DNA from: Microbacterium sp. Yaish 1
GTDB lineage: Bacteria > Actinomycetota > Actinomycetes > Actinomycetales > Microbacteriaceae
Direction: 5' to 3'
Length of the DNA stretch: 64,000 nucleotides
NCBI RefSeq assembly: GCF_002245215.1
Contig: NZ_NPMR01000001.1
Location: forward strand, 1,364,001-1,428,000
The notes below the pieces were generated by a model, which was given only the letters and a program-made list of their open reading frames with translations, searched no databases and had not been told where the DNA came from. The position numbers and the translations under genes are program-made. This document shows, piece after piece, positions 27,287 to 35,904 of this stretch (the first letter of the stretch is position 1; every line of letters starts with the position of its first letter).

Positions 27287-28890
27287 GCGGAATCGGCCGG
27301 GCAGGAGCGGTCGTCGCCGCGGGAACACTCGTCTCCCGGGTCACGGGCCTCGTGCGCAACATCGTGCTCGCGGCAGCGCTGCCGGTGATCGCCACCAGCG
27401 CGACCGGCGGGGCAGCCAATGCGTTCGCGATCGCCAATCAGCTGCCGAACAACATCTACGCGATCATCTCGTCCGGCCTTCTGGCCGGCGTCATCGTCCC
27501 GCAGATCATCCAGGCGGCGAAGCATCGCGACGGCGGCAGCGCCTTCGTCTCCAAGCTCCTGACACTCGGAACCACCGCCCTGTTCATCACGACGGTCATC
27601 GCCGTCGTCGCGGCGCCGCTGCTGGTCGTGGCGTTCGGCTCCCGGCTGAGCCCCGAGGCCTCGGCGCTGACGCTGGCATTCGCCTACTGGTGCCTGCCGC
27701 AGCTGCTCTTCTACGGTATCTACGCCCTCCTCGGCGAAATCCTCAACGCGCGCGGAGTGTTCGGCCCCTTCGCCTGGTCGCCGATCGTGAACAACATCGT
27801 GTCGATCATCGGCTTCCTCGTCTTCATCTGGCTCTTCGGCGTCCAGGAGGACGTGGTCGGCTGGACTCCGACGATGGTGGCTGTCATCGCCGGCACCGCG
27901 ACGGCGGGCATCGTCGCACAGGCGGGCGTGCTCCTGCTGTTCTGGCGCCGCGCTGGCCTGCACATCCGTCCCGACTTCCGGTGGCGAGGCATCGGGCTGC
28001 GGCACATCGGCCGCCTCGCGGGCTGGACATTCTTGATGGTCCTGGTCGGCCAGCTCGCCGGCCTCGTCCAGTCGACTCTCGTGAGCGCGGCATCCAACGC
28101 CGGTGCCTCAGTGGCGGCGATGTCCTACGCGTGGCTGGTGTTCATGCTGCCGTTCTCGGTGATCGTACTGTCGATCGGAACGCCCTACTTCACCCGTCTG
28201 AGCGCGCATGTCGCCACGGGGCGACCCGATGCGCTCCGCTCCGATCTGGACGCCGCCACCCGAACCATCGGGATCTTCATGGTCGGTGCGCTGGCCGCGA
28301 TTGTGGCAGCGATTCTGCCCATCTCGCGCGTCTTCACGGACGGTCCGCAGACGGCGGCGACGTTCGCCTGGGTCCTCGCCGCGTATCTTGTCGCTCTGCT
28401 GCCGCTGTCGTTCCAGTTCGTGCTGCAGCGCACCTTCTACGCCCACCAGGACACGCGGACACCATTCGTGTTCACGTTGGTGCAGGCGATCCTCGTCGCC
28501 GCGAGCGCCGTCGCGGCCTATCTCCTGTTGCCCGTAGAGTATCTTGCCGTCGGCATCGCGCTGGGGCAGTCGCTCGCCAACATCGTGCAGCTGGTGCTCG
28601 CGGTCATCCTCCTGCGCCGGAAGATCGGCCCGCTCGGCCTGGGCGGTGCGGTACGCGGCGTTCTGCGCTTCGTCGCCGCCGGCATCCCCGCCTGCGCCGC
28701 CGGCTGGGGCGTCTCGCTGCTCCTGGCACGTGTGTGGGGATGGACGATCGAGACGGTCGCCGCAGCGCTCATCGGCGGCGCCGTCATCGGCCTGGCGACC
28801 CTCGTCGTCTACGTCATCCTCCTCGCGGTCCTCCGTGCGCCGGAGCTCGGCACAGCGGTGCGCACGGTGCGCCGCATCCTCGGCCGCTGA
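27283..28890 (+). CDS. murJ: Lipid II flippase MurJ
   Basis: This 535-residue membrane protein moves lipid II across the membrane for peptidoglycan synthesis. It has about 14 helices and starts VSGIGRAGAVVAAGTLVSRV with TGLVRNIVLAAALP. It carries NAFAIANQLPNNIYAII, ILNARGVFGPFAWSPIVNNI and QRTFYAHQDTRTPFV, all MurJ hallmarks. The GTG overlaps the DUF6049 stop (GTGA) with GGAGAG upstream. Unlike mycobacterial MurJ it lacks a long C-terminal pseudokinase region. Confidence 0.95.
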   Translation: MSGIGRAGAVVAAGTLVSRVTGLVRNIVLAAALPVIATSATGGAANAFAIANQLPNNIYAIISSGLLAGVIVPQIIQAAKHRDGGSAFVSKLLTLGTTALFITTVIAVVAAPLLVVAFGSRLSPEASALTLAFAYWCLPQLLFYGIYALLGEILNARGVFGPFAWSPIVNNIVSIIGFLVFIWLFGVQEDVVGWTPTMVAVIAGTATAGIVAQAGVLLLFWRRAGLHIRPDFRWRGIGLRHIGRLAGWTFLMVLVGQLAGLVQSTLVSAASNAGASVAAMSYAWLVFMLPFSVIVLSIGTPYFTRLSAHVATGRPDALRSDLDAATRTIGIFMVGALAAIVAAILPISRVFTDGPQTAATFAWVLAAYLVALLPLSFQFVLQRTFYAHQDTRTPFVFTLVQAILVAASAVAAYLLLPVEYLAVGIALGQSLANIVQLVLAVILLRRKIGPLGLGGAVRGVLRFVAAGIPACAAGWGVSLLLARVWGWTIETVAAALIGGAVIGLATLVVYVILLAVLRAPELGTAVRTVRRILGR

Positions 28891-28994
28891 CACCCCTGCC
28901 CCACGGCCGCCGGGGAATGCCCCGCGGCTACCATGGGTTGGACGTGTCGGGGTATCCGCGACGCGGATTCCAGACCCCAGAAAGGGATGTCGAC

Positions 28995-30026
28995 GTGCGA
29001 CAGGTCATCATCATCGGATCCGGCCCGGCCGGCTACACGGCCGCGATCTACGCGGCACGCGCGAACCTGAAGCCGCTGCTGATCGCGAGCTCGGTCGAAG
29101 CGGGCGGCGAGCTGATGAACACCACCGAGGTCGAGAACTTCCCCGGCTTCCCCGAGGGCATCATGGGGCCCGACCTCATGGCCAAGATGCAGGAGCAGGC
29201 CGAGAAGTTCGGCACCGAGGTTCTCTACGACGACGTCGTCGAGCTCGACGTCGACGGCCCCGTCAAGAAGGTCACCCTCGGCAGCGGCGCCACCCACGAG
29301 GCCGACAGCCTCGTCTTCGCGACCGGTTCGGCGCCGCGCAAGATCGGCATCGAGGGCGAGAGCCGTCTGTCCGGACGCGGGGTGTCGTACTGCGCCACCT
29401 GCGACGGCTTCTTCTTCCGCGAGCGCACGATCGCCGTCGTCGGCGGAGGCGACTCGGCCATGGAGGAGGCGACCTTCCTGACGAAGTTCGCCTCGAAGGT
29501 GTACGTCATCCACCGCCGCGACGAGCTGCGCGCCTCGAAGATCATGCAGAACCGCGCGATGAACAACGACAAGATCGAGTTCATCTGGAACAGCGAGGTC
29601 GCCGACATCCTGGGTGAGGATGCCGTCACGGGCGTCGTCCTGCGCGACACGGTCGACGGCTCGACCCACGAGCTCGCGCTCGACGGCATCTTCGTCGCGA
29701 TCGGATACGACCCGCGCACGCACCTCGTCCACGGGTCGCTCGACCTGACCGAGCACGGCACCGTGTGGGTCGACGGCCGCTCGTCGCGGACGTCGGTCCC
29801 GGGTGTCTTCGCTGCCGGCGACGTCATCGACCCGACCTACCGCCAGGCGGTCACCGCCGCCGGAAGCGGCACGGTCGCAGCACTCGACGTCGAGCACTAC
29901 CTCGCCGCCCTCGGTGAGGCGTCCGAGCCCGCAGCCGACAGCTCGCCGCTCCGCGGCCGCCCCGACGAAGGCCTCGAGTCGCTCGTCGCCGAGACCGAGA
30001 CGAACGACGAGAGCGACGCTGCCTGA
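28995..30026 (+). CDS. trxB: Thioredoxin-disulfide reductase
   Basis: This 343-residue FAD/NADPH flavoenzyme reduces thioredoxin. It has the FAD site VIIIGSGPAGYTAAIYAARA, the redox pair in SYCATCDGFFF, the NADPH site VVGGGDSAMEEATFLTKFA and GVFAAGDVIDPTYRQAVTAA. A 33-residue acidic tail (ending TETNDESDAA) extends past the usual end. GTG start, with AAAGGGA 7 bases upstream; TACCAT further up is a candidate -10. It forms a pair with trxA 71 bases downstream. Confidence 0.96.
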   Translation: MRQVIIIGSGPAGYTAAIYAARANLKPLLIASSVEAGGELMNTTEVENFPGFPEGIMGPDLMAKMQEQAEKFGTEVLYDDVVELDVDGPVKKVTLGSGATHEADSLVFATGSAPRKIGIEGESRLSGRGVSYCATCDGFFFRERTIAVVGGGDSAMEEATFLTKFASKVYVIHRRDELRASKIMQNRAMNNDKIEFIWNSEVADILGEDAVTGVVLRDTVDGSTHELALDGIFVAIGYDPRTHLVHGSLDLTEHGTVWVDGRSSRTSVPGVFAAGDVIDPTYRQAVTAAGSGTVAALDVEHYLAALGEASEPAADSSPLRGRPDEGLESLVAETETNDESDAA

Positions 30027-30097
30027 CGGCTGCACCGCGGAACAATTCCCGCGCCCGCGTCGTTGACGTAGGCGACACCCTTTCGAAGGAGATCACC

Positions 30098-30421
30098 ATG
30101 ACCGCCAAGGCCACGACCGAGAGCACCTGGCAGCAGGACGTCCTCGACGCCGATGGACCCGTCCTCGTCGACTTCTGGGCCGCATGGTGCGGTCCGTGCC
30201 GCATGGTCGGACCCATCCTCGACGAGATCGCCACCGAGCACCCCGAGAAGATCACCGTGCTCAAGCTGAACGTCGACGAGAACCCCAACCTCGCCATGCA
30301 GTACCAGATCACCTCCATCCCGGCGATGAAGGTCTTCAACAAGGGGGAGGTCGAGAAGACGATCATCGGCGCCAAGCCGAAGTTCGCTCTCGAGCAGGAC
30401 CTCGCCTCGTACATCGGCTGA
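30098..30421 (+). CDS. trxA: Thioredoxin
   Basis: This 107-residue dithiol protein has the active site VDFWAAWCGPCRMVGPILDE and the cis-Pro loop ITSIPAMKVF. The ATG is preceded by AAGGAG. It follows trxB and ends just before a strong intrinsic terminator. Confidence 0.97.
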   Translation: MTAKATTESTWQQDVLDADGPVLVDFWAAWCGPCRMVGPILDEIATEHPEKITVLKLNVDENPNLAMQYQITSIPAMKVFNKGEVEKTIIGAKPKFALEQDLASYIG

Positions 30422-30436
30422 CAGCCATATGAACGG

Positions 30437-30474
30437 AGCCCCGGTCGGATCACTGATCTGACCGGGGCTTTTTT
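30437..30474 (+). terminator. Intrinsic terminator of trxB-trxA
   Basis: A 10-bp perfect outer stem (AGCCCCGGTC with GACCGGGGCT), with further inner pairing, is followed by six Ts. It is the clearest rho-independent terminator in the window. Confidence 0.9.
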
Positions 30475-30500
30475 CTATCGGCTCGGGTTCACGACGCCAC

Positions 30501-30839
30501 TCAGGACGCGTCGGCTCTCGTCGCGGCATCCCACCGGCGATGCGGTTCACTGCCCAGCAGCCGCCACACGGCGCGGGTCAGCTCGGGGTGATCCATCGCG
30601 ATCTGGCGCAGGACGCGGTAGTTGCGGGCCGAGCTGGGACGACCACCGCCGTAGGCGGCGATGTTCTCCGCCCGCAGCATGAGGACGACGAGCTCGTCGA
30701 CCGAGGGCAGCTCCTCCATGAACTCCCACGGGTCTTCACCCGCGCGGAGCCGCTCCTCGACGAGCACCGACAGTTCATCGGCGGCCTCAGCGCGCAGCAG
30801 CTCGACGCTGGCTCGCTTGGGGTTCTGCTCGTCGTTCAC
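30501..30839 (-). CDS. Conserved helical protein of unknown function, between trxA and parB
   Basis: This 112-residue mostly helical, acidic protein (EAADELSVLVEERLRAGEDP, LPSVDELVVLMLRAENIAAY, RNYRVLRQIAMDHPELTRAV) has no signal or membrane segment. The GTG at 30839 has TAGGCT 6 bases upstream, so it is probably leaderless. It lies just after parB on the same strand, but with its own promoter-like box. I do not know a function. Confidence 0.75.
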   Translation of the reverse strand: MNDEQNPKRASVELLRAEAADELSVLVEERLRAGEDPWEFMEELPSVDELVVLMLRAENIAAYGGGRPSSARNYRVLRQIAMDHPELTRAVWRLLGSEPHRRWDAATRADAS

Positions 30840-30845
30840 CGAACA

Positions 30846-30851
30846 AGCCTA
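30846..30851 (-). promoter_or_regulatory. -10 element, leaderless type
   Basis: TAGGCT on the minus strand lies 6 bases before the GTG at 30839. Confidence 0.5.
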
Positions 30852-30873
30852 CGTCGCGCCACCGACACCGGCG

Positions 30874-31857
30874 TCAGCGTGCGCCGTATGCGTCCTCGCC
30901 CAGCTCGGCCAGGATCCGGTTCAGGTCCTGGATCGTGGCGAAGTCGACCACGATCTGGCCCTTACGTGCGCCGAGCGAGATCTTCACCTTGGTGTCGAGG
31001 CGATCGCCGAGCCGTCCGGCTACCTCGTCGAGGTGCGCGCGAACACCCCCCGCCTTCGGGGCGGGCCGGCGGGTGCCGGCGGCCTCGATGGTCTTGGCCG
31101 CGGCTTCCGCGGCCCGGACCGAGAGGTCTTCGTTGACGATCTTGTCCGCGAGGCGCTGCATCGCGTCGGCACCGTCGACGGAGAGGATCGCCCGGGCGTG
31201 ACCCGCGCTGAGGACACCCGCGGCGACACGTTGCTGGACCGGAACCGGCAGCCGCAGTAGGCGGATGGTGTTGCTGATCTGCGGCCGCGAGCGTCCGATC
31301 CGGGTCGCGAGCTCCTCCTGCGTGATCCCGAAATCCTCGAGCAGCTGCTGGTAGGCGGACGCCTCTTCCAGCGGGTTGAGCTGCGAGCGGTGCAGGTTCT
31401 CGAGCAGCGCGTCGCGGAGCAGATTCTCGTCCGACGTGTCGCGCAGGACGGCGGGGATGGCCGTGAGTCCGGCCTCGCGGGCAGCACGCGTTCGGCGCTC
31501 GCCCATGATCAGCTCGTACTTGCCGTCCTCGTTCGTGCGGACGACGATCGGCTGGAGCACACCGAACTCTCGAACGCTGTGGACGAGCTCCGCGAGGTCG
31601 TCGCTGTCGAAGTGCGTACGAGGTTGCCGCGGGTTGGGGACGATCTCGTTCGGATCGACCTGGATGAGGGCGGTCCCGGGGATCGAGACGAGCTCGGGGG
31701 CATCATCCTTCGCCGCCTCAGGGGATGCCGGGGCCTCGATGGTCGCCGTCGCGCCCTTGGCACCCGGGAAGAAGACGTCGACGGGGCGCGCCTCCGTCGC
31801 CTCCGACGTCGGGATGAGTGCGCCGATTCCTCGGCCCAATCCGGTGCGCTTGGCCAT
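30874..31857 (-). CDS. parB: Chromosome-partitioning protein ParB
   Basis: This 327-residue CTP-dependent clamp loads at parS and spreads to organise the origin. It has the N-terminal ParA-stimulating segment MAKRTGLGRGIGALIP; NPRQPRTHFDSDDLAELVHS, IMGERRTRAAREAGL (CTP site) and ENLHRSQLNPLEEASAYQQL; the helix-turn-helix TQEELATRIGRSRPQISNTI; and a C-terminal dimer domain. Its ATG overlaps the parA stop by one base, giving a coupled operon. Four parS sites lie nearby. Confidence 0.96.
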   Translation of the reverse strand: MAKRTGLGRGIGALIPTSEATEARPVDVFFPGAKGATATIEAPASPEAAKDDAPELVSIPGTALIQVDPNEIVPNPRQPRTHFDSDDLAELVHSVREFGVLQPIVVRTNEDGKYELIMGERRTRAAREAGLTAIPAVLRDTSDENLLRDALLENLHRSQLNPLEEASAYQQLLEDFGITQEELATRIGRSRPQISNTIRLLRLPVPVQQRVAAGVLSAGHARAILSVDGADAMQRLADKIVNEDLSVRAAEAAAKTIEAAGTRRPAPKAGGVRAHLDEVAGRLGDRLDTKVKISLGARKGQIVVDFATIQDLNRILAELGEDAYGAR

Positions 31858-32786
31858 CAGGCTTCTCCCTTGTTTCCTTGTGCTGCAGCAGACGCTCGCT
31901 GGGCGATCTCGACGGCTGCCTCGCGATATGCCACCGCGCCGGCCGATTGACCATCGTAGGCGATCACCGTCTGCCCGAAGCTCGGTGCCTCCGAGACGCG
32001 CACGGAGCGCGGGATCACGGTACGCAGCACCTCGTTCGGGAAGTGCGACCGCACCTCCTCGGCCACCTGCTGCGCCAGGCGCGTGCGCCCGTCGTACATG
32101 GTCAGGAGGATGGTCGAGAGGTGAAGCCGGCTGTTCAGATGCTTCTGGATCATCGAGACACTGCCCAGCAGCTGGCTCAGGCCCTCCAGCGCGTAATACT
32201 CGCACTGGATCGGAATCAGCAACTCGTGCGCAGCGGTGAAGGCATTGATGGTCAGAAGCCCGAGAGAAGGCGGGCAGTCGATGACGACGAAGTCGATGCG
32301 GTCCTCGGTCGACGCGAGATAGTCCTCGACGGCCGTGCGCAGTCGATGCTCGCGCGCGACCTGCGAGACCAGCTCGATCTCGGCGCCAGCGAGATGGATG
32401 GTGCTCGGCGCACACAAGAGATTGGGTGACTCCGGGCTCACCTGCACGATGTCGGACAGCGGGAACTGATCGATCAGCACGTCGTAGACACTGGGGATGT
32501 CGGCGCTATGCGGGACCCCGAGTGCCGTCGAGGCATTCCCCTGGGGATCGAGATCGATGACGAGCACGCGAGCACCCAGGGAGGCGAGGGAAGCAGAGAG
32601 GTTGACCGTCGTCGTCGTCTTACCCACACCGCCCTTCTGGTTCGAGACGGTGATCACACGCGTCTCGCTGGAAAAGTCGATCGATACGGCATCCAGCGCG
32701 CGCCGCCGCGACGACAGATCGGCCAGTTCGCGCGCCAGCGGAGAATCGAACGTCAGCGACGCGCGGCCCGATTCCGGTTCTGCCAT
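31857..32786 (-). CDS. parA: Chromosome-partitioning ATPase ParA
   Basis: This 309-residue Walker-type ATPase moves ParB-parS complexes over the nucleoid. It has the deviant P-loop VSNQKGGVGKTTTTVNLSAS, LVIDLDPQGNASTALGV and FVVIDCPPSLGLLTINAF. A 40-residue N-terminal extension precedes the P-loop, as in other actinobacterial ParA. The promoter region upstream holds three parS sites, so ParB binding may affect its expression. Confidence 0.95.
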   Translation of the reverse strand: MAEPESGRASLTFDSPLARELADLSSRRRALDAVSIDFSSETRVITVSNQKGGVGKTTTTVNLSASLASLGARVLVIDLDPQGNASTALGVPHSADIPSVYDVLIDQFPLSDIVQVSPESPNLLCAPSTIHLAGAEIELVSQVAREHRLRTAVEDYLASTEDRIDFVVIDCPPSLGLLTINAFTAAHELLIPIQCEYYALEGLSQLLGSVSMIQKHLNSRLHLSTILLTMYDGRTRLAQQVAEEVRSHFPNEVLRTVIPRSVRVSEAPSFGQTVIAYDGQSAGAVAYREAAVEIAQRASAAAQGNKGEA

Positions 32787-32833
32787 TCGTTCAACTCCTC
32801 AGTTCCTGATCTCACTCTACGGATGCCCTCTGA

Positions 32834-32849
32834 CGTTTCACGTGAAACG
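32834..32849. promoter_or_regulatory. parS site 1
   Basis: The palindrome GTTTCACGTGAAAC is flanked by C and G, 47 bases upstream of the parA start. Confidence 0.9.
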
Positions 32850-32860
32850 GGCGATGGTGA

Positions 32861-32876
32861 TGTTTCACGTGAAACG
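32861..32876. promoter_or_regulatory. parS site 2
   Basis: TGTTTCACGTGAAACG, 27 bases from site 1, in the rsmG-parA intergenic region. Confidence 0.92.
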
Positions 32877-32895
32877 TGGGCGAGGGGTACTCCGA

Positions 32896-32911
32896 CGTTT
32901 CACGTGAAACA
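32896..32911. promoter_or_regulatory. parS site 3
   Basis: CGTTTCACGTGAAACA directly abuts the rsmG stop codon. Confidence 0.92.
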
Positions 32912-33559
32912 TCACCTGACGGTCGCGCGAATGACCCGCGTGGGTTCCGCGAGCACCGACTCCCCTACCGTCTCCACGCGGACATCGCGAAGCCGGAACC
33001 GACGAAGCACTTTCTCGGCGGCAGCGATCTCCGCCTCGGCGTTCGCGCCCTTCAACAGGATGAGCTCGCCGCCGTCCCGCACGAGCGGAGCGGTGATCGG
33101 GACGAGCGTGCGCAGCGCGCTGACAGCCCGCGCAGTCACGGCGTCGAGGGTGCCAGCCCCACCCCATTCCTCAGCTCGTGTGCGAACGATCTCGACATTA
33201 TCGAGCCCGAGTGCGGAGACCTGCTCGCCGAGCCACGTGACGCGCCGCTCCATGGTTTCGATGAGCACCCATTCGACGTCGGGTCTCGCGATAGCCAGGA
33301 CGAGGCCCGGAAGACCGGCGCCGGAACCCACATCCCCAACGCGGCCGTTGAACAAGGGTGCTGCGGCAGCGCAGTTCAGAATGTGTCGCGTCCAGAGTCG
33401 CGGCAGCTCCAGGGGTCCGATCAGCCCTCGCTCCTCGCCGTGCTCTGCAAGAGCAGCGGTGTAGCGCCGGGCGAGGTCCGCTCGCGACCCGAAGAGCATC
33501 TCGACCGCAGCGACGGGCTCCTGCTCGATCACGGGTGTTTCACGTGAAACATCAGCCAT
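32912..33559 (-). CDS. rsmG: 16S rRNA (guanine-N7)-methyltransferase G
   Basis: This 215-residue SAM enzyme methylates a conserved guanine of 16S rRNA. It has GRVGDVGSGAGLPGLVLAIA (SAM site), LIETMERRVTWLGEQVSALG, VTARAVSALRTL and ELILLKGANA. The ATG at 33559 was chosen because it begins MADVSRET and overlaps the end of jag by 8 bases; an upstream start would add 19 residues inside jag. A perfect parS lies within codons 3-8. Confidence 0.94.
   Translation of the reverse strand: MADVSRETPVIEQEPVAAVEMLFGSRADLARRYTAALAEHGEERGLIGPLELPRLWTRHILNCAAAAPLFNGRVGDVGSGAGLPGLVLAIARPDVEWVLIETMERRVTWLGEQVSALGLDNVEIVRTRAEEWGGAGTLDAVTARAVSALRTLVPITAPLVRDGGELILLKGANAEAEIAAAEKVLRRFRLRDVRVETVGESVLAEPTRVIRATVR
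33536..33551. promoter_or_regulatory. parS site 4, inside rsmG coding sequence
   Basis: This perfect 16-base TGTTTCACGTGAAACA encodes VSRET at the N-terminus of RsmG on the minus strand. Confidence 0.95.
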
Positions 33560-34058
33560 GACGGATGACGGTGTGGCGATCCACGCCCTCGCCGTACGAC
33601 TCCGAGACGACGCCACGCTCGGAGGCGATGTCGTGCACCAGCTTGCGCTCGTAGCTGGACATCGCCGGCAGCGACGCCTGCGATGCGCCGGCGTTGAGGC
33701 GCTCGACAGCCCGGTCGACCAGACGCTCGAGTTCGCGCCGGCGCGCGTCGCGTGACCCGCCGATGTCGAGGATGAGGCGCGAGAAGCGTCCCGTCTTCGT
33801 CTGAACCGCGATCCGCGTCAGCTCCTGCACCGCCTGCACGACATCCGGATGCGACAGCACCCGGAGCGCGCTCGGGTCGTCAGCCTCCACCGATACGTAG
33901 GCGCGACCGGCCCGCACATCGAGGTTGAGGTCGCCGTCGATGTCGGCGATGTCGAGCAGACCTTCGAGGTAGTCAGCAGCGATGTCACCTTCGCGCTCGA
34001 GCTCTTCGACGGTGGCGTCGGGGCGTTCGGCCGTCGCGGACTCGGTGGGGTTCGTCAT
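33552..34058 (-). CDS. jag: Jag/KhpB-type R3H RNA-binding protein
   Basis: This 168-residue protein has a KH-like domain (about 28-95: AADYLEGLLDIADIDGDLNL, RLILDIGGSRDARR) and a C-terminal R3H domain (LPAMSSYERKLVHDIASERG). The Jag_N domain of firmicute homologues is absent, as usual in actinobacteria. It binds RNA and is linked to cell-wall regulation elsewhere. It lies between yidC and rsmG in the standard order. Confidence 0.92.
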   Translation of the reverse strand: MTNPTESATAERPDATVEELEREGDIAADYLEGLLDIADIDGDLNLDVRAGRAYVSVEADDPSALRVLSHPDVVQAVQELTRIAVQTKTGRFSRLILDIGGSRDARRRELERLVDRAVERLNAGASQASLPAMSSYERKLVHDIASERGVVSESYGEGVDRHTVIRHG

Positions 34059-34103
34059 GATTCCTCGCGTAGTTCGATCTGTTCGATGCGGATGCCGGCA
34101 GGG

Positions 34104-35195
34104 TCAGCCCTGCGAGCCGTCCTTGTTCGACTGCTTCTTCGCGCGCTGCTTGCTCATCGGCTGCTGGCGCTTCGGCTGAGCCGCGCGCGCACGCTCGGCC
34201 TCTTCGAGGAGTCGCTGCTGTTCGGCCTCGTACTTCTCCATCGACACGACGCGCCCCTTGGAATCGAGCGCCTTGCCCTTGCGTGCGAGGCGTTCCTCGC
34301 GGGCCTTCGCGGCCTCCGAACCGGGGGTCGGCAGGTTCCGGATGACGATGAACTGCTGGGCCATGGTCCAGATGTTCGAGGTGAACCAGTACATGACGAC
34401 GCCGAGCGGGAAGAAGACACCCGAGAAGATGAACGCCAGCGGAAGGACGTAGAGCATGATCTTCTGCATCTGGTACGCCTGGCCGGTCTTGGCCTCGGGC
34501 GACAGGTTCTTCGAGATGATCTGCAGCTGGGTGATGAACTGCGACGCGATCATCAGCACGACCAGGACCACGAGGATCGTGACGGTGGCCGTCTGCCCGA
34601 GGTTGATCGCCTCGATCATGTTCGTGTGGAGCGGCGCCACATCGAACAGCTGCGCGTCGTAGAACTGCTTCGTCAGGTCGACGTTGAGCAGACCCACGCC
34701 GCCCACGCCCCACTCCGCGTGCTTCTTGACGTCGCTCAGCGTGTAGAACATGCCCAGCAGGATGGGCATCTGCACGAGGAGCGGAAGACAGCTCGACACC
34801 GGCGTCGTGCCGTGCTTCTTGTACAACGCCATCGTCTCGCGGCTCATGGCCTCGCGGGACAGCTGGTCGCGCTTGCCGCGGTACTTCTCCTGGATCTTGC
34901 GCATCTCGGGCGCGAGCTCCATCATCTTCCGCTGACTCTTGATTTGGCGCACGAACAGCGGGATCAGGGCCGAACGCACGACGATGACCAGACCGATGAT
35001 CGACATGACCCAGGTCGCGCCTGCGGCGGCCGGCATCCCCAGAGCCGTCAGGACCCAGTGCCAGAAGACCAGGATCGCCTCGACCAGGAACTTGAACGGC
35101 CACATGATCGTGCTGAAGAAGTCAGCACCGCCGGGAGGAGGAGTCGTCGGGGTCGGCACGACGGGAGTCGGCGTGGCGAGGAAGAGATCCAGCAC
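34104..35195 (-). CDS. yidC: Membrane protein insertase YidC
   Basis: This 363-residue insertase has five main helices. It has a short N-terminal Thr/Pro stretch, WVMSIIGLVIVVRSALIPLF with the conserved Arg, QIKSQRKMMELAPEMRKIQE (cytoplasmic hairpin), TPVSSCLPLLVQMPILLGMF and a Lys/Arg/Gln-rich tail (SKQRAKKQSNKDGSQG) that may bind ribosomes. GTG start with AAAGGA upstream, 4 bases after yidD. Confidence 0.95.
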   Translation of the reverse strand: MLDLFLATPTPVVPTPTTPPPGGADFFSTIMWPFKFLVEAILVFWHWVLTALGMPAAAGATWVMSIIGLVIVVRSALIPLFVRQIKSQRKMMELAPEMRKIQEKYRGKRDQLSREAMSRETMALYKKHGTTPVSSCLPLLVQMPILLGMFYTLSDVKKHAEWGVGGVGLLNVDLTKQFYDAQLFDVAPLHTNMIEAINLGQTATVTILVVLVVLMIASQFITQLQIISKNLSPEAKTGQAYQMQKIMLYVLPLAFIFSGVFFPLGVVMYWFTSNIWTMAQQFIVIRNLPTPGSEAAKAREERLARKGKALDSKGRVVSMEKYEAEQQRLLEEAERARAAQPKRQQPMSKQRAKKQSNKDGSQG

Positions 35196-35199
35196 GGGA

Positions 35200-35556
35200 T
35201 CAGTCCTTTCTCGGCGGCACGACGAAGCCGTGCCTGGTCAGGGTGTGGCGGAAGTCCCGGTGGGCGGGGACGTCATCGACGCCCCCCGCTGCCCACGGGT
35301 GGCATCGGGCGAGCCGGGCGGCGGCGAGGGCGGACCCCTTCGCGAGACCGTGCTGCTGCACGGCTCCCACCGCGTACGCGGAGCAGCTCGGGTAGTACTT
35401 GCAGACGTCGCCGTACAACGGCGACACGACGGACCGGTACGCGTGGAGCAGCGCGATACCGGCATTGCGCGGGATCAGGGGGACGGCGCGAAGAACGGAT
35501 GCCGCGGTCAGATGACCGTCGCCGACGGAGGCCGTCGGCAGCGTCGACCAGCTCAT
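35200..35556 (-). CDS. yidD: Membrane protein insertion efficiency factor YidD
   Basis: This 118-residue protein has the family core PLIPRNAGIALLHAYRSVVS followed by PLYGDVCKYYPSCSAYAVGA and LARCHPWAAGG, with three conserved Cys. The ATG at 35556 overlaps the rnpA stop (ATGA); longer upstream reading is inside rnpA. It aids YidC-dependent insertion. Confidence 0.94.
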   Translation of the reverse strand: MSWSTLPTASVGDGHLTAASVLRAVPLIPRNAGIALLHAYRSVVSPLYGDVCKYYPSCSAYAVGAVQQHGLAKGSALAAARLARCHPWAAGGVDDVPAHRDFRHTLTRHGFVVPPRKD

Positions 35557-35891
35557 ACCGCCGCACGTCGTCGCAGACACCGTTCCACCTCGTCTCTCAG
35601 ATCCGCGAAATCCGAGCGCGCCGCAGACGGGAGCGCTCGGATGACGATGTCGGCGCCCTCGCGGACGTCGGGGAGGGCCTGCGCGCAAACGGCCTTCAGC
35701 CGTCGGCGCACTGTGTTGCGCACGACGGCTGATCCGACTTGCTTGCTGACGATGAAACCGAAGCGGGGAGCACGGCTCGCACCGGTGGACACCACGTAGG
35801 TCACGGTGTGCGCACCGGCACAGCGAGCACCCCCGCGGACGACGGCCTTGTAATCCGCCCCGCGCGTGATCCGGTTTCCGCGCGCCAGCAC
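35553..35891 (-). CDS. rnpA: Ribonuclease P protein component
   Basis: This 112-residue basic protein supports the RNase P RNA in tRNA 5' processing. It has RFGFIVSKQVGSAVVRNTVR followed by RRLKAVCAQ, the RNR-type signature, and begins MLARGNRITRGADYKAVVRG. GTG start, 13 bases after rpmH. Confidence 0.94.
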   Translation of the reverse strand: MLARGNRITRGADYKAVVRGGARCAGAHTVTYVVSTGASRAPRFGFIVSKQVGSAVVRNTVRRRLKAVCAQALPDVREGADIVIRALPSAARSDFADLRDEVERCLRRRAAV

Positions 35892-35904
35892 AGAAGAGGC
35901 TGTG

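Noticed and set aside
32834..33551. CACGTG cores read as unrelated E-box-like sites
   Set aside because: The full 14-base GTTTCACGTGAAAC and its proximity to parAB identify them as parS.
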